DNA of 32,689 nucleotides from Parvularcula sp038745625 (GTDB taxonomy: Bacteria > Pseudomonadota > Alphaproteobacteria > Caulobacterales > Parvularculaceae). The stretch spans positions 1-32,689 of the forward strand of contig JBCDLG010000028.1 in NCBI GenBank assembly GCA_038745625.1, written 5' to 3'. The position numbers were made by a program, and so were the translations under genes. Shown here one piece after another: positions 1 through 7,902 of this stretch (its first letter is position 1; the number at the start of each line of letters is the position of its first letter). Below the pieces are notes generated by a model. That model made no database searches. It was not told the DNA's origin and was given only the letters and a program-made list of their open reading frames with translations.

Positions 1-318
1 GTGAACAGTTTCCTGATCGAAGAGGGCGCCCTTGATATCTACAAGGGCGACCAGGTCGGGCTCGTGGTCGAAACCCAATGCCGCTACCACGCCGAAATGG
101 CGTTTCCCGACGTCGTCACCGCAGGCATTCGCGCCGACCGCGTTGGCAACTCCTCCGTCACCTATGGCATCGGCCTTTTTCGCAACGACAGCGAAGACGC
201 CGCCGCCGAAGGCCAGTTCACCCATGTCTATGTCGATGCCGAGACGCGTCGACCCAAACCCCTTAACGACCAGCTCCGCGCTGTCGTTGAGCAGATATCC
301 GTACCCAGTGCCGCCTAG
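1..318 (+). CDS. Acyl-CoA thioesterase (4HBT hotdog family), 3' part only
   Basis: This is the last 105 codons of a gene that begins before the window. The GTG at base 1 is most likely an internal valine, because the frame opens in the middle of a hotdog domain. The visible stretch resembles the second half of 4-hydroxybenzoyl-CoA thioesterase-like proteins: a strand carrying VGLVVETQCRY, then FPDVVTAGIRADRVGNSS, then a final FTHVYVDAETRRPKPL strand before a short helix. The family hydrolyses acyl-CoA thioesters in the cytoplasm; the substrate cannot be read from this fragment, and the N-terminal catalytic region is missing. The stop lies 18 bases before pntB on the same strand, so the two may be cotranscribed. 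Confidence 0.8.
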   Translation: MNSFLIEEGALDIYKGDQVGLVVETQCRYHAEMAFPDVVTAGIRADRVGNSSVTYGIGLFRNDSEDAAAEGQFTHVYVDAETRRPKPLNDQLRAVVEQISVPSAA

Positions 319-336
319 GGCCCAGGAGCGAAGCGT

Positions 337-1749
337 ATGAACAGTAATATCACCGCTATTCTCTATATTGTTGCAGGGATTCTCTTCATCCTGGCGCTCC
401 GTGGGCTGAGTTCTCCTGCGACGTCACGGGCGGGGAACCGGAACGGCATTATCGGGATGGGGATCGCCGTTTTCGCGACCTTGTTTTCTGAGCAGTTCCT
501 CTCTTCAGCGGGCGTCGGCGCTTGGTTCTTGGTGCTGATGGCGGTGGCTGCAGGCGCGATCCCGGGCGCTATCATCGCCCAACGCGTGGCGATGACCTCG
601 ATGCCTCAGCTCGTGGCCGCGTTCCACGCGCTTGTCGGCATGGCGGCGGTGTTGATCGCTTGGTCGGCCTTCCTGGCACCGACGGCTTACGGCATTGGCG
701 AGCCGGGCGCGGTGCATGCCCAGGCCGTGATCGAGATGTCGCTCGGCGTCTTTATCGGTGCGGTGACGTTCACCGGCTCGATCATCGCCTTTTTAAAGCT
801 CGACGGCCGAATGTCCGGCGCGCCGATCCTGCTGCCGGCGCGGCACGTCATCAATATCGGTCTCGCGCTTGGCGCTCTTCTTCTCATCGTCATGCTGACG
901 GGCGGAGCGCAGAACCCCTTCTTCTTCCTCGTCCTGACGCTAATCGCCTTCGCCCTTGGTGTGCTGTTGATCATCCCGATCGGCGGCGCGGATATGCCGG
1001 TGGTGGTGTCGATGCTGAACTCCTATTCGGGTTGGGCCGCGGCCGGGATCGGCTTCACGCTCCAAAACATGGCGCTCATCATCACCGGCGCCCTGGTCGG
1101 CGCGTCGGGCGCGATCCTCAGCTACATCATGTGCAAGGGCATGAACCGCAGCTTCATCAACGTGATCCTCGGCGGCTTTGGCGGCGATGATGCGGCCGCC
1201 GCTGGCGGCGCGACGGAAGAGCGGCCCGTGAAACAAGGCTCCGCCGAAGACGCCGCCTTCATCATGGGAAATGCGGGCAAGGTCATCATCGTTCCCGGCT
1301 ACGGTATGGCCGTCGCCCAGGCACAGCATGCTCTTCGCGAGATGTGCGACAAGCTCAAAGAAGAGGGCGTCGAAGTGAAATACGCCATCCACCCCGTCGC
1401 AGGCCGGATGCCGGGCCACATGAACGTCCTCTTGGCTGAGGCTAACGTGCCCTATGATGAGGTCTTCGAGCTGGAGGACATCAACTCAGAGTTCAGCCAG
1501 GCGGACGTCGCCTTTGTCATTGGCGCCAACGATGTCACCAACCCGGCGGCCAAAACTGACAAGACCTCGGCGATCTACGGCATGCCGATCCTCGATGTGG
1601 AAAACGCTGGCACCGTGCTGTTCGTTAAGCGCGGCATGTCGGCGGGCTATGCCGGTGTCCAGAACGAGCTCTTCTTCCGCGACAACACGATGATGCTCTT
1701 CGGCGATGCCAAGAAGATGTGCGAAGAGGTTGTGAAAGCCATGGACTAA
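337..1749 (+). CDS. pntB: NAD(P) transhydrogenase subunit beta
   Basis: PntB is the membrane and NADP(H)-binding subunit of proton-translocating transhydrogenase, which couples the proton gradient to hydride transfer from NADH to NADP+. The 470-residue length is normal. Residues 1-270 contain many hydrophobic helices (domain II). The C-terminal 180 residues form the NADP-binding domain III, recognised by VIIVPGYGMAVAQAQHAL, HPVAGRMPGHMNVLLAEA, VIGANDVTNPAA and the final NTMMLFGDAKKMCEE. An AGGAG eight bases upstream supports the ATG at 337. The partner pntA is not in the window, and the gene directly upstream is a thioesterase, so pntA must lie further left or elsewhere. Confidence 0.97.
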   Translation: MNSNITAILYIVAGILFILALRGLSSPATSRAGNRNGIIGMGIAVFATLFSEQFLSSAGVGAWFLVLMAVAAGAIPGAIIAQRVAMTSMPQLVAAFHALVGMAAVLIAWSAFLAPTAYGIGEPGAVHAQAVIEMSLGVFIGAVTFTGSIIAFLKLDGRMSGAPILLPARHVINIGLALGALLLIVMLTGGAQNPFFFLVLTLIAFALGVLLIIPIGGADMPVVVSMLNSYSGWAAAGIGFTLQNMALIITGALVGASGAILSYIMCKGMNRSFINVILGGFGGDDAAAAGGATEERPVKQGSAEDAAFIMGNAGKVIIVPGYGMAVAQAQHALREMCDKLKEEGVEVKYAIHPVAGRMPGHMNVLLAEANVPYDEVFELEDINSEFSQADVAFVIGANDVTNPAAKTDKTSAIYGMPILDVENAGTVLFVKRGMSAGYAGVQNELFFRDNTMMLFGDAKKMCEEVVKAMD

Positions 1750-1764
1750 GGGGCGGTGGCCCCT
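1749..1764 (+). other. Stem-loop at the pntB stop codon
   Basis: A perfect 6-bp inverted repeat (AGGGGC and GCCCCT, loop of four) starts on the last base of the pntB stop codon. No run of T follows, so it is not a standard intrinsic terminator. It could stabilise the mRNA 3' end or weaken read-through into the next gene. Confidence 0.35.
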
Positions 1765-1850
1765 GGGAAAATTTCGCGGCGCGGTGAATTGCCGCTCAGC
1801 GCGGCATGGGCTAAGCGCGCGTTCGATCCTGCAAGAGGAGCCTTTGCGTC

Positions 1851-2069
1851 ATGGATACCGCGAACAACGACCAGGTGAACAACAACCAGGACGAGACCTA
1901 TCACTCGCTGATGAACGCTGGCTACACGCTCTTTCTGCCTGTGGTGCTCGCTGTTGTGATGTTCATCACGCTGGTGCTCTTGGGCGCCAATGTCTTTGCC
2001 AATCTGGTCATCAGTTTCTTCACCTATCTCGGCGTTCTCGGGATCGCAAAAACCTTCTTCGTCCACTGA
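1851..2069 (+). CDS. Small membrane protein, possibly cytochrome aa3 subunit IV-like
   Basis: A 72-residue protein with a polar, Asn/Gln-rich N-terminus (about 1-22) and a long hydrophobic stretch from about residue 28 to 69 that could form two short membrane segments. An AGGAG ten bases upstream supports the ATG. Its shape (polar head with a TYHSLMNAG segment, then a membrane helix) recalls the small bacterial aa3-type cytochrome oxidase subunit IV proteins often encoded beside pnt genes in alphaproteobacteria. That is a weak resemblance, not a domain match, and I cannot assign a function. It sits about 100 bases after pntB on the same strand. Confidence 0.6.
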   Translation: MDTANNDQVNNNQDETYHSLMNAGYTLFLPVVLAVVMFITLVLLGANVFANLVISFFTYLGVLGIAKTFFVH

Positions 2070-2100
2070 CGAAACGTAAGAACGAGGCGATAGGACACCG

Positions 2101-3330
2101 ATGCTGAGACTGTGGACCGGGGCCGCTGCCGTTTGCCTCGCCGCCTGCGGGGATACTACCCCCGACGAGCCGGTGTCCCTTGATCCTGTTCCCGGCGCTG
2201 TCCCGGCGAAGGCGGAAGGCGCGTTGCGGGTGGCGACGTTCAATGTTGCCCTTTATCATTCGGACCGCGCGGGCGGCCTGATTTCCGATCTTGAGCTTAA
2301 TAATCATCTGCGGACGGATGCGATCAAGGCGATCATTCAGTCCGTGAACCCCGATATCCTGGTGGTCAACGAGATCGACCACGACCCCGACGGTCGGGCA
2401 CTTGATCTGTTTGCGGATTTGATTGATGGCGGCTATGCGTACCGGCTGTCTTTGCCCTCGAACACAGGTGTCGCCAGCTGGGTCGATCTTGATGGCGATG
2501 GTCGCAATGACCATGCGCCAGGCACCCGCGAGTATGGCAATGACGCCTTTGGCTATGGACTGTTCCCGGGGCAGTACGCCTTCGGTTTGATCTCGCGCTA
2601 TCCGATCAATGAGGATGCTATCCGGACCTTCCAAAACTTTCTGTGGAAGGATCTTCCAGACAGCCTGATGCCAGCAGATTTCTATTCGGCGGACGCGCAG
2701 GAAGTGATACGTCTATCATCCAAGACGCATGCTGACGTTCCTGTCGATGTCGATGGGAAGACCCTCCATTTCGTGCTCGCCCATCCCACACCGCCTGGCT
2801 TTGATGGGCCGGAAGATCGCAACGGTCGGCGCAACCATGATGAAGTCCGTCTGCTCCATGAGTATGTGACGCAGGCGGATGCTGGCTGGCTGATCGACGA
2901 CGACGGTGTGGCTGGCGGCCTTGCCGACAGCGCGGCTTTTGTTATCGCTGGCGATCTCAATGCTGACCCTATTGACGGCGACCGGGTCGACGGCGTCGAG
3001 CAGCACGCGATCGCTAAGCTCATCGCGTCCGACCGCGTGACGGACCCGGAGCCCTACAGCACCGGCGGTGATGAGGCGGCGCTTGAGCAGGGCGATGCCA
3101 ATCTCAGTCACAAGGGCGAGCACACGCTCGATACCGGCGATTTTTCGGACCAGCGCGTCGGCAATCTGCGCGTCGACTACGTCCTGCCGTCCGCCAATCT
3201 CGAGGTGCTGGCGAGCGGGACGTTCTGGCCGGCGCCCGATGAGCCTGGTCACAACCTCGTGGGCCTCGGCTATCCAGTCGTGAGTTCGGATCATCGACTT
3301 GTGTGGGTCGACCTTCGCCTGCCGGAGTAG
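2101..3330 (+). CDS. Endonuclease/exonuclease/phosphatase family lipoprotein
   Basis: This 409-residue protein begins with a short signal peptide ending in the lipobox LAAC, with the lipidated cysteine at residue 16 followed by Gly-Asp; it is therefore probably anchored in the envelope. The rest is an EEP (DNase I-like) domain: LRVATFNVALYHSD near the start, ILVVNEIDHD with the metal-binding Glu, FVIAGDLNADP with the catalytic Asp-Asn pair, and the terminal SSDHRLVWVDL with the catalytic Asp-His. The family includes nucleases, phosphodiesterases and lipid phosphatases; the substrate is unknown. AGGA lies five bases before the ATG. A perfect inverted repeat follows directly after the stop. Confidence 0.88.
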   Translation: MLRLWTGAAAVCLAACGDTTPDEPVSLDPVPGAVPAKAEGALRVATFNVALYHSDRAGGLISDLELNNHLRTDAIKAIIQSVNPDILVVNEIDHDPDGRALDLFADLIDGGYAYRLSLPSNTGVASWVDLDGDGRNDHAPGTREYGNDAFGYGLFPGQYAFGLISRYPINEDAIRTFQNFLWKDLPDSLMPADFYSADAQEVIRLSSKTHADVPVDVDGKTLHFVLAHPTPPGFDGPEDRNGRRNHDEVRLLHEYVTQADAGWLIDDDGVAGGLADSAAFVIAGDLNADPIDGDRVDGVEQHAIAKLIASDRVTDPEPYSTGGDEAALEQGDANLSHKGEHTLDTGDFSDQRVGNLRVDYVLPSANLEVLASGTFWPAPDEPGHNLVGLGYPVVSSDHRLVWVDLRLPE

Positions 3331-3360
3331 CGCGGGCGCGTTCTTCGTTCTAAGCCCGCG
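3331..3360 (+). other. Inverted repeat between lipoprotein gene and gpmA
   Basis: CGCGGGC at 3331-3337 pairs perfectly with GCCCGCG at 3354-3360 around a 16-base loop. It starts on the base after the upstream stop codon and ends about 12 bases before the gpmA ribosome binding site. There is no T tract. It may be an mRNA-processing or stability hairpin, or a weak terminator separating the two genes. Confidence 0.4.
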
Positions 3361-3381
3361 GGCGACTGTTCGGAGTTTGTT

Positions 3382-4095
3382 ATGCCCACCATTGCCTTCC
3401 TTCGCCATGGCCAGTCGGCCTGGAACCTTGAGAACCGTTTCACGGGCTGGGTTGATGTCCAGCTTACGGACAAGGGCGTCGCCGAAGCGCAAAAGGCGGG
3501 CGAGCTTCTCAAGGCTTCGGGGGTGGAGTTCCACGCATGCTTCACGTCTGTTTTGTCACGGGCGATCCGGACGCTGAATATAGCGCTCGACGGTATGGGG
3601 GAGCCGTGGCTTCCTGTGATCAAAGACTGGCGCCTGAATGAGCGGCATTATGGCGGGCTCACCGGCCTCAACAAGAAAGAGACAGCAGAGAAGCACGGCG
3701 ACGAGCAAGTGCATATCTGGCGCCGCAGCTACGACACGCCGCCGCCGCCACTTGAGGACCAGGCTGAATTTCCGTCGCTGGTTGATCGGCGCTATCGCGG
3801 CATCGACGTTCCCAACACCGAGAGCTTGAAGACGACGCTCGGCCGTACCGAGCCCTATTGGCATGAAGCGATTACGCCAGCCCTCCGTACACCGCAGAAT
3901 CTCATCATCGCCGCCCATGGCAACAGCTTGCGGGCGTTGGTCAAGGTGCTGTTCGATGTCAGTGATGATGACATCACCGCGGTTGAGATTCCGACGGGCA
4001 ACCCGCTGCTGATCGAGCTAGATGACGGGTTGAAGCCGACCGCGGCGCGCTATCTCGACGAGGAGAGAGCGGCTGCGCTTCCGGCGGGCTTTTGA
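3382..4095 (+). CDS. gpmA: 2,3-bisphosphoglycerate-dependent phosphoglycerate mutase
   Basis: GpmA interconverts 3- and 2-phosphoglycerate in glycolysis. The 237-residue protein opens with the phosphohistidine motif LRHGQSAWN (His near residue 8), followed by NRFTGWVDVQLTDKG. The middle has LNERHYGGLTGLNKKETAEKHG, with the catalytic Glu, and YDTPPPPL. The second catalytic His is in IIAAHGNSLRALVK. These mark the bisphosphoglycerate-dependent class rather than GpmI or a generic histidine phosphatase. GGAG lies six bases before the ATG. The stop overlaps the start of the next gene (TGATG), implying translational coupling. Confidence 0.96.
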   Translation: MPTIAFLRHGQSAWNLENRFTGWVDVQLTDKGVAEAQKAGELLKASGVEFHACFTSVLSRAIRTLNIALDGMGEPWLPVIKDWRLNERHYGGLTGLNKKETAEKHGDEQVHIWRRSYDTPPPPLEDQAEFPSLVDRRYRGIDVPNTESLKTTLGRTEPYWHEAITPALRTPQNLIIAAHGNSLRALVKVLFDVSDDDITAVEIPTGNPLLIELDDGLKPTAARYLDEERAAALPAGF

Positions 4096-5018
4096 TGGTC
4101 GAGAAGGTCACATCGGTCGCGCCGCTGCCCGACGCGGCTCTCTTGCGCGATGAACGGGTCGAGGTCGCGGGGCTCGGGCTCAAGCTCCGGCTATGGGGCG
4201 ATCCTTCCTTGCCCCTCGTGATTCTGCAGCATGGCGGCAAGGACCACGGCCGGAGTTGGGACTGGACCGTCGAAGCGCTGCGCGACATCCGCTGCATCGC
4301 GGTCCCTGATCTGCGCGGCCATGGGGACAGCGATTGGGCGCCGGGCGGCAGCTATGCCTTTGCTGACATGGTCACCGATTTCGGGGCGCATGTGCAGCAT
4401 CTTGAAAGCCTTGGCTTCACGCCGCCCTTTGATGTGATCGGCCATTCCTTCGGCGGGAACATCACGCTGCATTACACGGCGGCTTTCGGCGATAAAGTGC
4501 GTTCACTGATCGCGATGGAGGGTCTCGGCTTCTCGCAAGAAAGCTATGACAAGATGATGGCGAAGCCAACATCCGAACGCTTGCGCGAGATCGTGGAGAA
4601 ACGTCTCAAGGCGCAAGATCGCAAGCCCCGCCGCTTTGACACGCAAGACGAAGGCATCGCCCGCATGACCGCGCTGCATCAGCAGTTGCATCCCGATCAG
4701 GCGCGGCATCTTGCGACCCATGCGCTGCGCTCGTTCGATGATGGCTATGGCTGGAAATATGATCCCGGCCTTGGCCTCACCGAATGGCGCCCCACACCGC
4801 CAGTCGAGTATGGTCGGCTTTATGCAGACATTCCGTGTCCCGTGCTCCTTGTTTACGGCAAAGAAAGCTGGGCGACGAGCCCGGCGAGCGACGGACGGAT
4901 GGAGCCCTTCCAAAATGTCCGCCTCTTTGAGGTCGAAGGGGCAGGGCACTGGCCGCACCACGACCAGTTCGGCCCCTTCATCGCGGCTGTACGCGAATTC
5001 CTGGAGACGTCGCCATGA
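4095..5018 (+). CDS. Alpha/beta hydrolase
   Basis: A 307-residue alpha/beta-fold hydrolase. It shows the oxyanion-hole strand VILQHGGKDHGRSWDW, the nucleophile elbow VIGHSFGGN (Ser in G-x-S-x-G) near residue 120, and the catalytic histidine in GAGHWPHHDQ near the C-terminus. Such enzymes hydrolyse esters, lactones or epoxides; the substrate is not evident. I chose the ATG at 4095, which overlaps the gpmA TGA by one base (TGATG), over the TTG one codon earlier. The gene ends in an ATGA overlap with the next gene, so gpmA, this gene and the next read as one translation-coupled unit. Confidence 0.9.
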   Translation: MVEKVTSVAPLPDAALLRDERVEVAGLGLKLRLWGDPSLPLVILQHGGKDHGRSWDWTVEALRDIRCIAVPDLRGHGDSDWAPGGSYAFADMVTDFGAHVQHLESLGFTPPFDVIGHSFGGNITLHYTAAFGDKVRSLIAMEGLGFSQESYDKMMAKPTSERLREIVEKRLKAQDRKPRRFDTQDEGIARMTALHQQLHPDQARHLATHALRSFDDGYGWKYDPGLGLTEWRPTPPVEYGRLYADIPCPVLLVYGKESWATSPASDGRMEPFQNVRLFEVEGAGHWPHHDQFGPFIAAVREFLETSP

Positions 5019-5293
5019 CCCCCGTCCGTGTTGCGCAGGTCAAGCTGGTGATCGCCATCCTCCTGGACCTCGCCGACGCGCTGATCGGCCGGATCCCTGG
5101 TTTTGGCACCGTTTTTGAGTTCCTGCTGGCGGCGATCGGTTTCGCACTTTTCGGCTGGAAAGGGCTGGCCCAGCTTTGGGAGGTGGTCGATATCACCGAT
5201 CAGGTCGACGGCTTCGTCCCGACCCTCACGCTGATCGCGATCGCGGAGCTACGCGAGGCGGCCAAAAAAGAGGCCGCACAGAAACGCGATTGA
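5015..5293 (+). CDS. Small conserved-type membrane protein, function unknown
   Basis: A 92-residue protein whose ATG overlaps the preceding stop by four bases. The N-terminal half is hydrophobic (about residues 8-50, possibly two membrane-embedded helices broken by GRIPGFG). Then come a polar stretch with VDITDQVDGFVPTLTLIAI and a charged C-terminal helix rich in Ala, Lys and Glu. I do not recognise a named family. The tight coupling to the hydrolase and gpmA argues that it is a real gene. Confidence 0.7.
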   Translation: MTPVRVAQVKLVIAILLDLADALIGRIPGFGTVFEFLLAAIGFALFGWKGLAQLWEVVDITDQVDGFVPTLTLIAIAELREAAKKEAAQKRD

Positions 5294-5296
5294 TCG

Positions 5297-5325
5297 CTTG
5301 ACGGGCTCGTCTCGGAGCTCTAGTC
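5297..5325 (+). promoter_or_regulatory. Candidate tRNA-Asp promoter
   Basis: CTTGAC at 5297-5302, a perfect match to the alphaproteobacterial -35 form, is followed after 17 bases by CTAGTC, a weak -10. The tRNA begins about 32 bases further on. Spacing and placement are right; the poor -10 keeps this tentative. Confidence 0.4.
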
Positions 5326-5357
5326 ACGCGGCTCGCGCCGAGTTCGGTGCGGAATGC

Positions 5358-5434
5358 GCGGGTGTAGCTCAGTTGGTTAGAGTGCCGGCCTGTCACGCCG
5401 GAGGTCGCGGGTTCGAGCCCCGTCACTCGCGCCA
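5358..5434 (+). tRNA. tRNA-Asp (anticodon GUC)
   Basis: A complete 77-base cloverleaf. The acceptor arm GCGGGTG pairs with CACTCGC with one G-U pair. The D arm contains AGTTGGTTAGA. The anticodon stem CCGGC/GCCGG closes the loop CTGTCAC with anticodon GTC. The T arm has GGTTCGAGCCC. Discriminator G and an encoded CCA end it. It stands alone between the housekeeping block and the glycan locus, a position where genomic islands often integrate; I found no second copy of its 3' end in the window. Confidence 0.97.
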
Positions 5435-5988
5435 TTGCCATCTTCACGAGCAGTTTCGGAAGCACCTCAGTTCTATGAACTGATCAATCTACCACCGACC
5501 AAGGGCGTCGCTTACTGTTGGCCTCCGGCCCTACAGAGCTCAATAATCTAGCGAAATTGATCCTGTCCGTCTGGCCAGTAGAAACGCAACCGACAATTGG
5601 TGTTTGTACGGATTTGCTTCAACATTGATCGTCGGCTCTGGTGAAGGCAGGTATCCGGAAAACTCGTCTCCATTGCGACATGATTGCACCTCGGGCAAAA
5701 CAAGACCATCGTTCTGACGTTGGTTGGGATGTCGTGTGGTCCCACTTTGACGGTTCTTTCCGTTGCTGCCCCCGCGTACCGTTCAGGGGTGTGGACCAAG
5801 CTAGAGTGGCACAGCCCCAAAGCCTCAAGATCTTGGATGGAGCTCCAACTCCTGGACACTCGTCCTGCTGAGTTTGCTTGTCCGACCCAATTGGCGCAAA
5901 GTCACGATGGCGGTGGTTGTTATATACCTTGGTAGGAGCGATCAGCGATCGGTGTAGGATCAATGGGCGTGTTGGAGGCGTTCACACC
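5435..5988. other. Region without a convincing gene
   Basis: About 550 bases lie between tRNA-Asp and the first glycosyltransferase. Several short overlapping frames are open but none has good start signals. The most protein-like is a minus-strand frame at 5548-5859 (listed separately). No terminator with a T tract and no repeat of the tRNA end was seen. Confidence 0.5.
5548..5859 (-). pseudogene. Possible zinc-ribbon protein or remnant
   Basis: This minus-strand frame encodes 103 residues containing VRTMVLFCPRCNHVAMET, a CPxC-type half zinc ribbon followed by His, as in small alphaproteobacterial proteins that contain a phrase like RTFECPRCGH. The expected upstream CxxC partner is not intact (LCHSSL), and a lone CxxC is a weak signal. 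It may be a decayed gene at the island edge or a chance frame. No ribosome binding site is evident. Confidence 0.2.
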
Positions 5989-6774
5989 TTGCGGTTTTCC
6001 ATCGTTACGACTGTTCTCAACGGCATGCCTTATGTCGAGGACACGGTTCGCAGTGTCCTCGGCCAGAGCTACGCAAACCTTGAGTACCTAGTTGTCGATG
6101 CCGGTTCAACAGACGGGACTGTGGAACGGCTCCATGATCTCCTCGAGCGCGATGAGCGAGCTATGCTGATCTCGAGGCCAGGCATGGGCATGTACGATGC
6201 GATCTTTTTTGGTTTCGATCGAGCCAAGGGCGATATGTTGGCGTGGCTTAATGCTGATGATTTGTACCCTACATGGGCGCTCGACCGCGTTGCTAAGCAT
6301 CTAGCTGAACGGCCCAATCATCGTTGGGTGTCAGGCTTACCGTCGGCATGGGATGCGGAAGGTGCTCTCACGGATGTCCGTCCGCAAGGCTGGCATCCGC
6401 AGCGATTGATCCGCGATGGTTGGTTTCATCGAGACCTGTTAGGTTTCATCCAGCAGGAGTGTATCTTCTTTTCGAAGACGTTATATGATCAACTGACGCC
6501 GCAAGATCGCCGTGCCGTTCTGTCTAAGAACCTGGCCGGCGACTACGCCCTCTGGCGACGTTTCGCTCTGTATGAGAAGCTCGAAACAATTCCATCGGTC
6601 ATCGGAGGATTCCGTCGACACGGTGACAATCGTTCAGTTGTGCATATGGACGAATACATGGGAGAGGTTCGTTCGGATGGGGCGACGTTTCTTCCAGGCC
6701 CACTGACTCCGCTGGCCCGCCACCTATACTGGCTCTACGCAGCGAACGGTGCGCGCCGTGCTGTGGCGCGATAG
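5989..6774 (+). CDS. Glycosyltransferase family 2
   Basis: A 261-residue GT-A enzyme of the GT2 family, cytoplasmic, transferring a sugar from a nucleotide donor. It begins with FSIVTTVLNG, then VVDAGSTDGT near residues 36-44, and carries the metal-binding WLNADD near residues 86-91. The later QQECIFF and GDYALWRRFA segments fit the acceptor region of this subfamily. The frame is open back to 5878, but the family N-terminus starts exactly at the TTG at 5989, which has GGAGG ten bases upstream; I prefer that start. It is the first gene after the tRNA gap and is followed by a 135-base regulatory-looking gap. Confidence 0.85.
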   Translation: MRFSIVTTVLNGMPYVEDTVRSVLGQSYANLEYLVVDAGSTDGTVERLHDLLERDERAMLISRPGMGMYDAIFFGFDRAKGDMLAWLNADDLYPTWALDRVAKHLAERPNHRWVSGLPSAWDAEGALTDVRPQGWHPQRLIRDGWFHRDLLGFIQQECIFFSKTLYDQLTPQDRRAVLSKNLAGDYALWRRFALYEKLETIPSVIGGFRRHGDNRSVVHMDEYMGEVRSDGATFLPGPLTPLARHLYWLYAANGARRAVAR

Positions 6775-6808
6775 CTCACAACAGGGAGGCGAGGCCCTGG
6801 TGATTCTG

Positions 6809-6838
6809 TTGGTATGTTCCCAAGTGACGTTGTATAAC
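6809..6838 (+). promoter_or_regulatory. Candidate promoter of the gtrB-like gene
   Basis: TTGGTA (6809-6814) and TATAAC (6833-6838) are separated by 18 bases and match the -35 and -10 consensus at four and five of six positions. The predicted start, near 6845, falls inside a perfect palindrome, leaving a leader of about 65 bases before the ATG at 6910. Confidence 0.45.
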
Positions 6839-6840
6839 AA

Positions 6841-6855
6841 GTTTGATGATCAAAC
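6841..6855. promoter_or_regulatory. Perfect 15-base palindrome, operator-like
   Basis: GTTTGAT and ATCAAAC form a perfect inverted repeat around a single central G. It lies immediately downstream of the candidate -10, covering the expected transcription start, where a bound repressor would block initiation. It also contains one GATC. The binding protein is unknown. Confidence 0.4.
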
Positions 6856-6909
6856 CGCCTCGCAAGACTTTTTCTGTGTACGGCTTTTCTTCTCGGCTAG
6901 GTAACCATT

Positions 6910-7875
6910 ATGAAAGACGCTCCCTACATTAGTCTCGTCGTTCCGATGTACAATGAGGAAGAGGTTATCTCTGAGTTCTTTGATCGCGTTGTACCGATCT
7001 TAGATCATTTCTCTTCGCGATACGAGATTGTTTGTGTCAACGACGGTAGCCGAGACGCTACACTCGCGATGCTGGTTGGAGCGAGTCAAGATAACGACAG
7101 TATCAAAGTGATCGATCTCAGTCGGAACTTCGGCAAGGAGCGTGCTTTGACCGCTGGCCTTGACTTTGCCAGTGGCGATGTCGTGGTTCCCATTGATGCT
7201 GACCTACAAGACCCACCAGAGCTTATTGGCGACATGCTCGAAAAGTGGCGCGAAGGCGCCGACATGGTCATCGCTGTTCGTACCGATCGCGGCACGGACA
7301 GCTGGTTAAAGCGTGTGTCTTCTGAGTCTTTCTATCGGATTGCAGCACGGCTGTCTGAGACGCCGTTGCCTTTCAACGCCGGCGATTTTCGTTTGATGGA
7401 TCGTCGGGTTGTCGAGGCCCTCAAACGGTTGCCTGAGCGCACCCGTTTTATGAAAGGTCTTTTCGCCTGGTTGGGTTACCGCCAGGCCCAGGTAGAGTAC
7501 ACGCGCCCTGAACGTGTTTCGGGGACGACCAAATGGAGTTTTTGGAAGCTTTGGAACCTGGCGCTGGAGGGCATCGTTTCGTTTTCGACGCTCCCACTCA
7601 GGATTTGGACCTACTTCGGTTTTGGCGTGGCCATTGTTGGCGCCCTGTATGCGCTTATCGTCATTTTAAGGACGGTTTTCCTCGGCGTTGATGTTCCCGG
7701 CTACGCCTCTCTCATGGTCGTTCTTCTCTTCTTTAGCGGCCTGAACATGGTGGGCTTAGGCGTTCTAGGCGAGTATGTCGGGCGCGTCTTTCTCGAGACG
7801 AAGGAAAGACCAGTCTACCTGGTGAGAGAAGCGATTGGCTTTGACGGTACGGCAAAAGGCAATCGCCAAGAATAG
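6910..7875 (+). CDS. Polyprenyl-phosphate glycosyltransferase, GtrB type
   Basis: A 321-residue GT2 enzyme of the DPM1/GtrB type, which charges undecaprenyl phosphate with a sugar (glucose in characterised GtrB proteins) on the cytoplasmic face. Seen: SLVVPMYNEEE at the N-terminus, VCVNDGSRDAT near 41-51, the DADLQDP donor/metal motif at 96-102, NAGDFRLMDR near 156-165, and two C-terminal membrane helices at about 233-255 and 266-290, ending in LGEYVGRVFLETKERPVYLV, typical of this family. GtrA- and GtrII-like genes lie just downstream on the opposite strand and complete the usual module. Its stop is 27 bases from the convergent GtrII stop. ArnC-type transfer is an alternative. Confidence 0.9.
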   Translation: MKDAPYISLVVPMYNEEEVISEFFDRVVPILDHFSSRYEIVCVNDGSRDATLAMLVGASQDNDSIKVIDLSRNFGKERALTAGLDFASGDVVVPIDADLQDPPELIGDMLEKWREGADMVIAVRTDRGTDSWLKRVSSESFYRIAARLSETPLPFNAGDFRLMDRRVVEALKRLPERTRFMKGLFAWLGYRQAQVEYTRPERVSGTTKWSFWKLWNLALEGIVSFSTLPLRIWTYFGFGVAIVGALYALIVILRTVFLGVDVPGYASLMVVLLFFSGLNMVGLGVLGEYVGRVFLETKERPVYLVREAIGFDGTAKGNRQE

Positions 7876-7902
7876 TATGACCTACCTTCACATTATAGAA
7901 AA

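Noticed and set aside
522..1190. Long plus-strand frame inside pntB
   Set aside because: It is an out-of-frame shadow: arginine-rich, low-complexity, and wholly inside a gene with clear family motifs.
2716..3534. 272-residue minus-strand frame
   Set aside because: It is antisense to the EEP lipoprotein and gpmA genes, both well supported; no start signal or recognised motif.
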